DNA of 14,388 nucleotides from contig CAUASQ010000031.1 in NCBI GenBank assembly GCA_958431945.1, positions 1 through 14,388 of the forward strand, read 5' to 3'. The stretch is from an uncultured Collinsella sp. (lineage in GTDB: Bacteria; Actinomycetota; Coriobacteriia; Coriobacteriales; Coriobacteriaceae). This document shows positions 14,040-14,388 of the stretch, piece by piece. The first letter of the stretch is position 1. Every line of letters starts with the position of its first letter. A program made the position numbers and the translations under genes. The notes below the pieces were generated by a model. The model was not told where the DNA came from, searched no databases, and saw only the letters and a list, made by a program, of their open reading frames with translations.

Positions 14040-14073
14040 AAGAAGTACCGCCCCCAAGCGGTGCTTCTTTTTT
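14040..14073 (+). terminator. Rho-independent terminator after metK
   Basis: A 12-bp stem with one G-U pair (14040-14051 with 14058-14069) and a 6-base CCCCAA loop, followed by a run of T residues to 14073. It starts 39 bases after the metK stop codon. Confidence 0.92.
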
Positions 14074-14167
14074 ATTAATCCGGTGGTGAAGATGCTTCGA
14101 TATGAGCCTACGCTGCGTCACCAGCTAATGAATTTTGCCATCTAGCAACTCCAACCATGTATCCTTA

Positions 14168-14288
14168 GTCCCGAGGGGCGGGGCATAAGGTCGATCGCGA
14201 GTTCCGCACGAGCCGGAGAGCACTTAATGTGCTCTCCGTGCGAGCAGGACTGTCCGAGCAGGCGACCTTATGCCCCGCCCCTCGGGAC
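14168..14288. repeat. 121-bp nested inverted-repeat element with perfect 26-bp arms
   Basis: Outer arms at 14168-14193 and 14263-14288 are perfect reverse complements over 26 bp, with ends GTCCCGAGG/CCTCGGGAC. Inside lies a second hairpin, CGGAGAGCAC (14214-14223) with GTGCTCTCCG (14229-14238), loop TTAAT, extended by CGCACG (14205-14210) with CGTGCG (14237-14242) past a small bulge. It ends 13 bases before the ribosome-binding site of the next gene, so if transcribed it would occupy that gene's leader. Confidence 0.9.
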
Positions 14289-14311
14289 GATGGGATAGAA
14301 AAGGAGCACCC

Positions 14312-14388
14312 ATGGCAGGCAAGCCGCAAACATTAGCTACGACCTCGGCATTCGAGATCTTGGGCCCCGTCATGGTCGGCCCCAGCTC
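14312..14388 (+). CDS. sdaAB: Probable L-serine dehydratase (iron-sulfur dependent), beta subunit or domain, N-terminal fragment
   Basis: Only 25 codons are in the window. The segment FEILGPVMVGPS resembles the start of the beta subunit/domain of iron-sulfur L-serine ammonia-lyases (typically FDIxGPVMxGPSSSHTAGA), which convert serine to pyruvate and ammonia. The AAGGAG ribosome-binding site (14301-14306) is well placed. Whether it is a two-subunit (sdaAB) or single-chain (sdaA) form cannot be told from this fragment. Confidence 0.7.
   Translation, partial: MAGKPQTLATTSAFEILGPVMVGPS

Noticed and set aside
14135..14165. TTGCCA (14135-14140) / TATCCT (14160-14165) promoter for the serine dehydratase gene
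   Set aside because: 19-base spacing and a weak -10 just before the palindrome; not strong enough to list as a feature.
1114..14288. CRISPR array
   Set aside because: The palindromic elements are single units of differing sequence, not regularly spaced direct repeats, and no cas gene is present.

Overview
The window looks like a stretch of chromosome from a high-GC actinobacterium of the class Coriobacteriia, most likely Collinsella or a close relative. This rests on remembered protein style (GH13-GH77 maltodextrin enzyme, lysine/alanine-rich tail on GlgA), the GC-rich codon use, and several long palindromic intergenic elements of a kind I associate with Collinsella. No database search was possible, so genus is an inference.

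Left part (1-5121, all + strand). The 3' end of a glycogen synthase gene (glgA) carries an unusual ~240-residue lysine/alanine/threonine tail and ends at a strong terminator. A 369-base gap follows, holding a 132-bp inverted-repeat element and a plausible promoter/operator region. Then comes one 1098-residue gene that fuses a neopullulanase-type GH13 enzyme to a complete GH77 4-alpha-glucanotransferase. GlgA builds alpha-1,4-glucan from ADP-glucose and the fusion enzyme trims and re-shuffles glucan or maltodextrin, so this part is a glycogen/maltodextrin module. A small FmdB-type zinc-ribbon gene follows behind a leader hairpin and ends at a very strong terminator.

Middle and right part (5216-12436, all - strand, read right to left): gltX, priA, def, fmt, rsmB. 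These cover glutamyl-tRNA charging, replication restart, N-terminal deformylation, initiator-tRNA formylation and 16S rRNA m5C methylation. fmt and rsmB overlap by ATGA, and priA and def are 18 bases apart. A terminator separates gltX from priA, and a 329-base gap with a 102-bp palindromic element and a terminator-like hairpin separates def from fmt. metK (S-adenosylmethionine synthetase) is divergent from gltX. The order metK-priA-def-fmt-rsmB is a familiar actinobacterial arrangement, so here gltX appears inserted and metK inverted, with a perfect 30-bp-arm inverted repeat at the divergence point.

Right edge: metK ends at a good terminator. A 238-base gap carries a nested 121-bp inverted repeat, then the first 25 codons of a gene that looks like the beta subunit (or beta domain) of iron-sulfur L-serine dehydratase.

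The most interesting observations are: a perfect consensus sliding-clamp-binding pentapeptide at the extreme N-terminus of PriA, on a Pro/Ala-rich tether; the histone-H1/HupB-like tail on glycogen synthase; five long intergenic inverted repeats with different arm sequences in 14 kb; and an inserted segment in MetK. No CRISPR array, tRNA, rRNA, prophage or transposase gene was seen.
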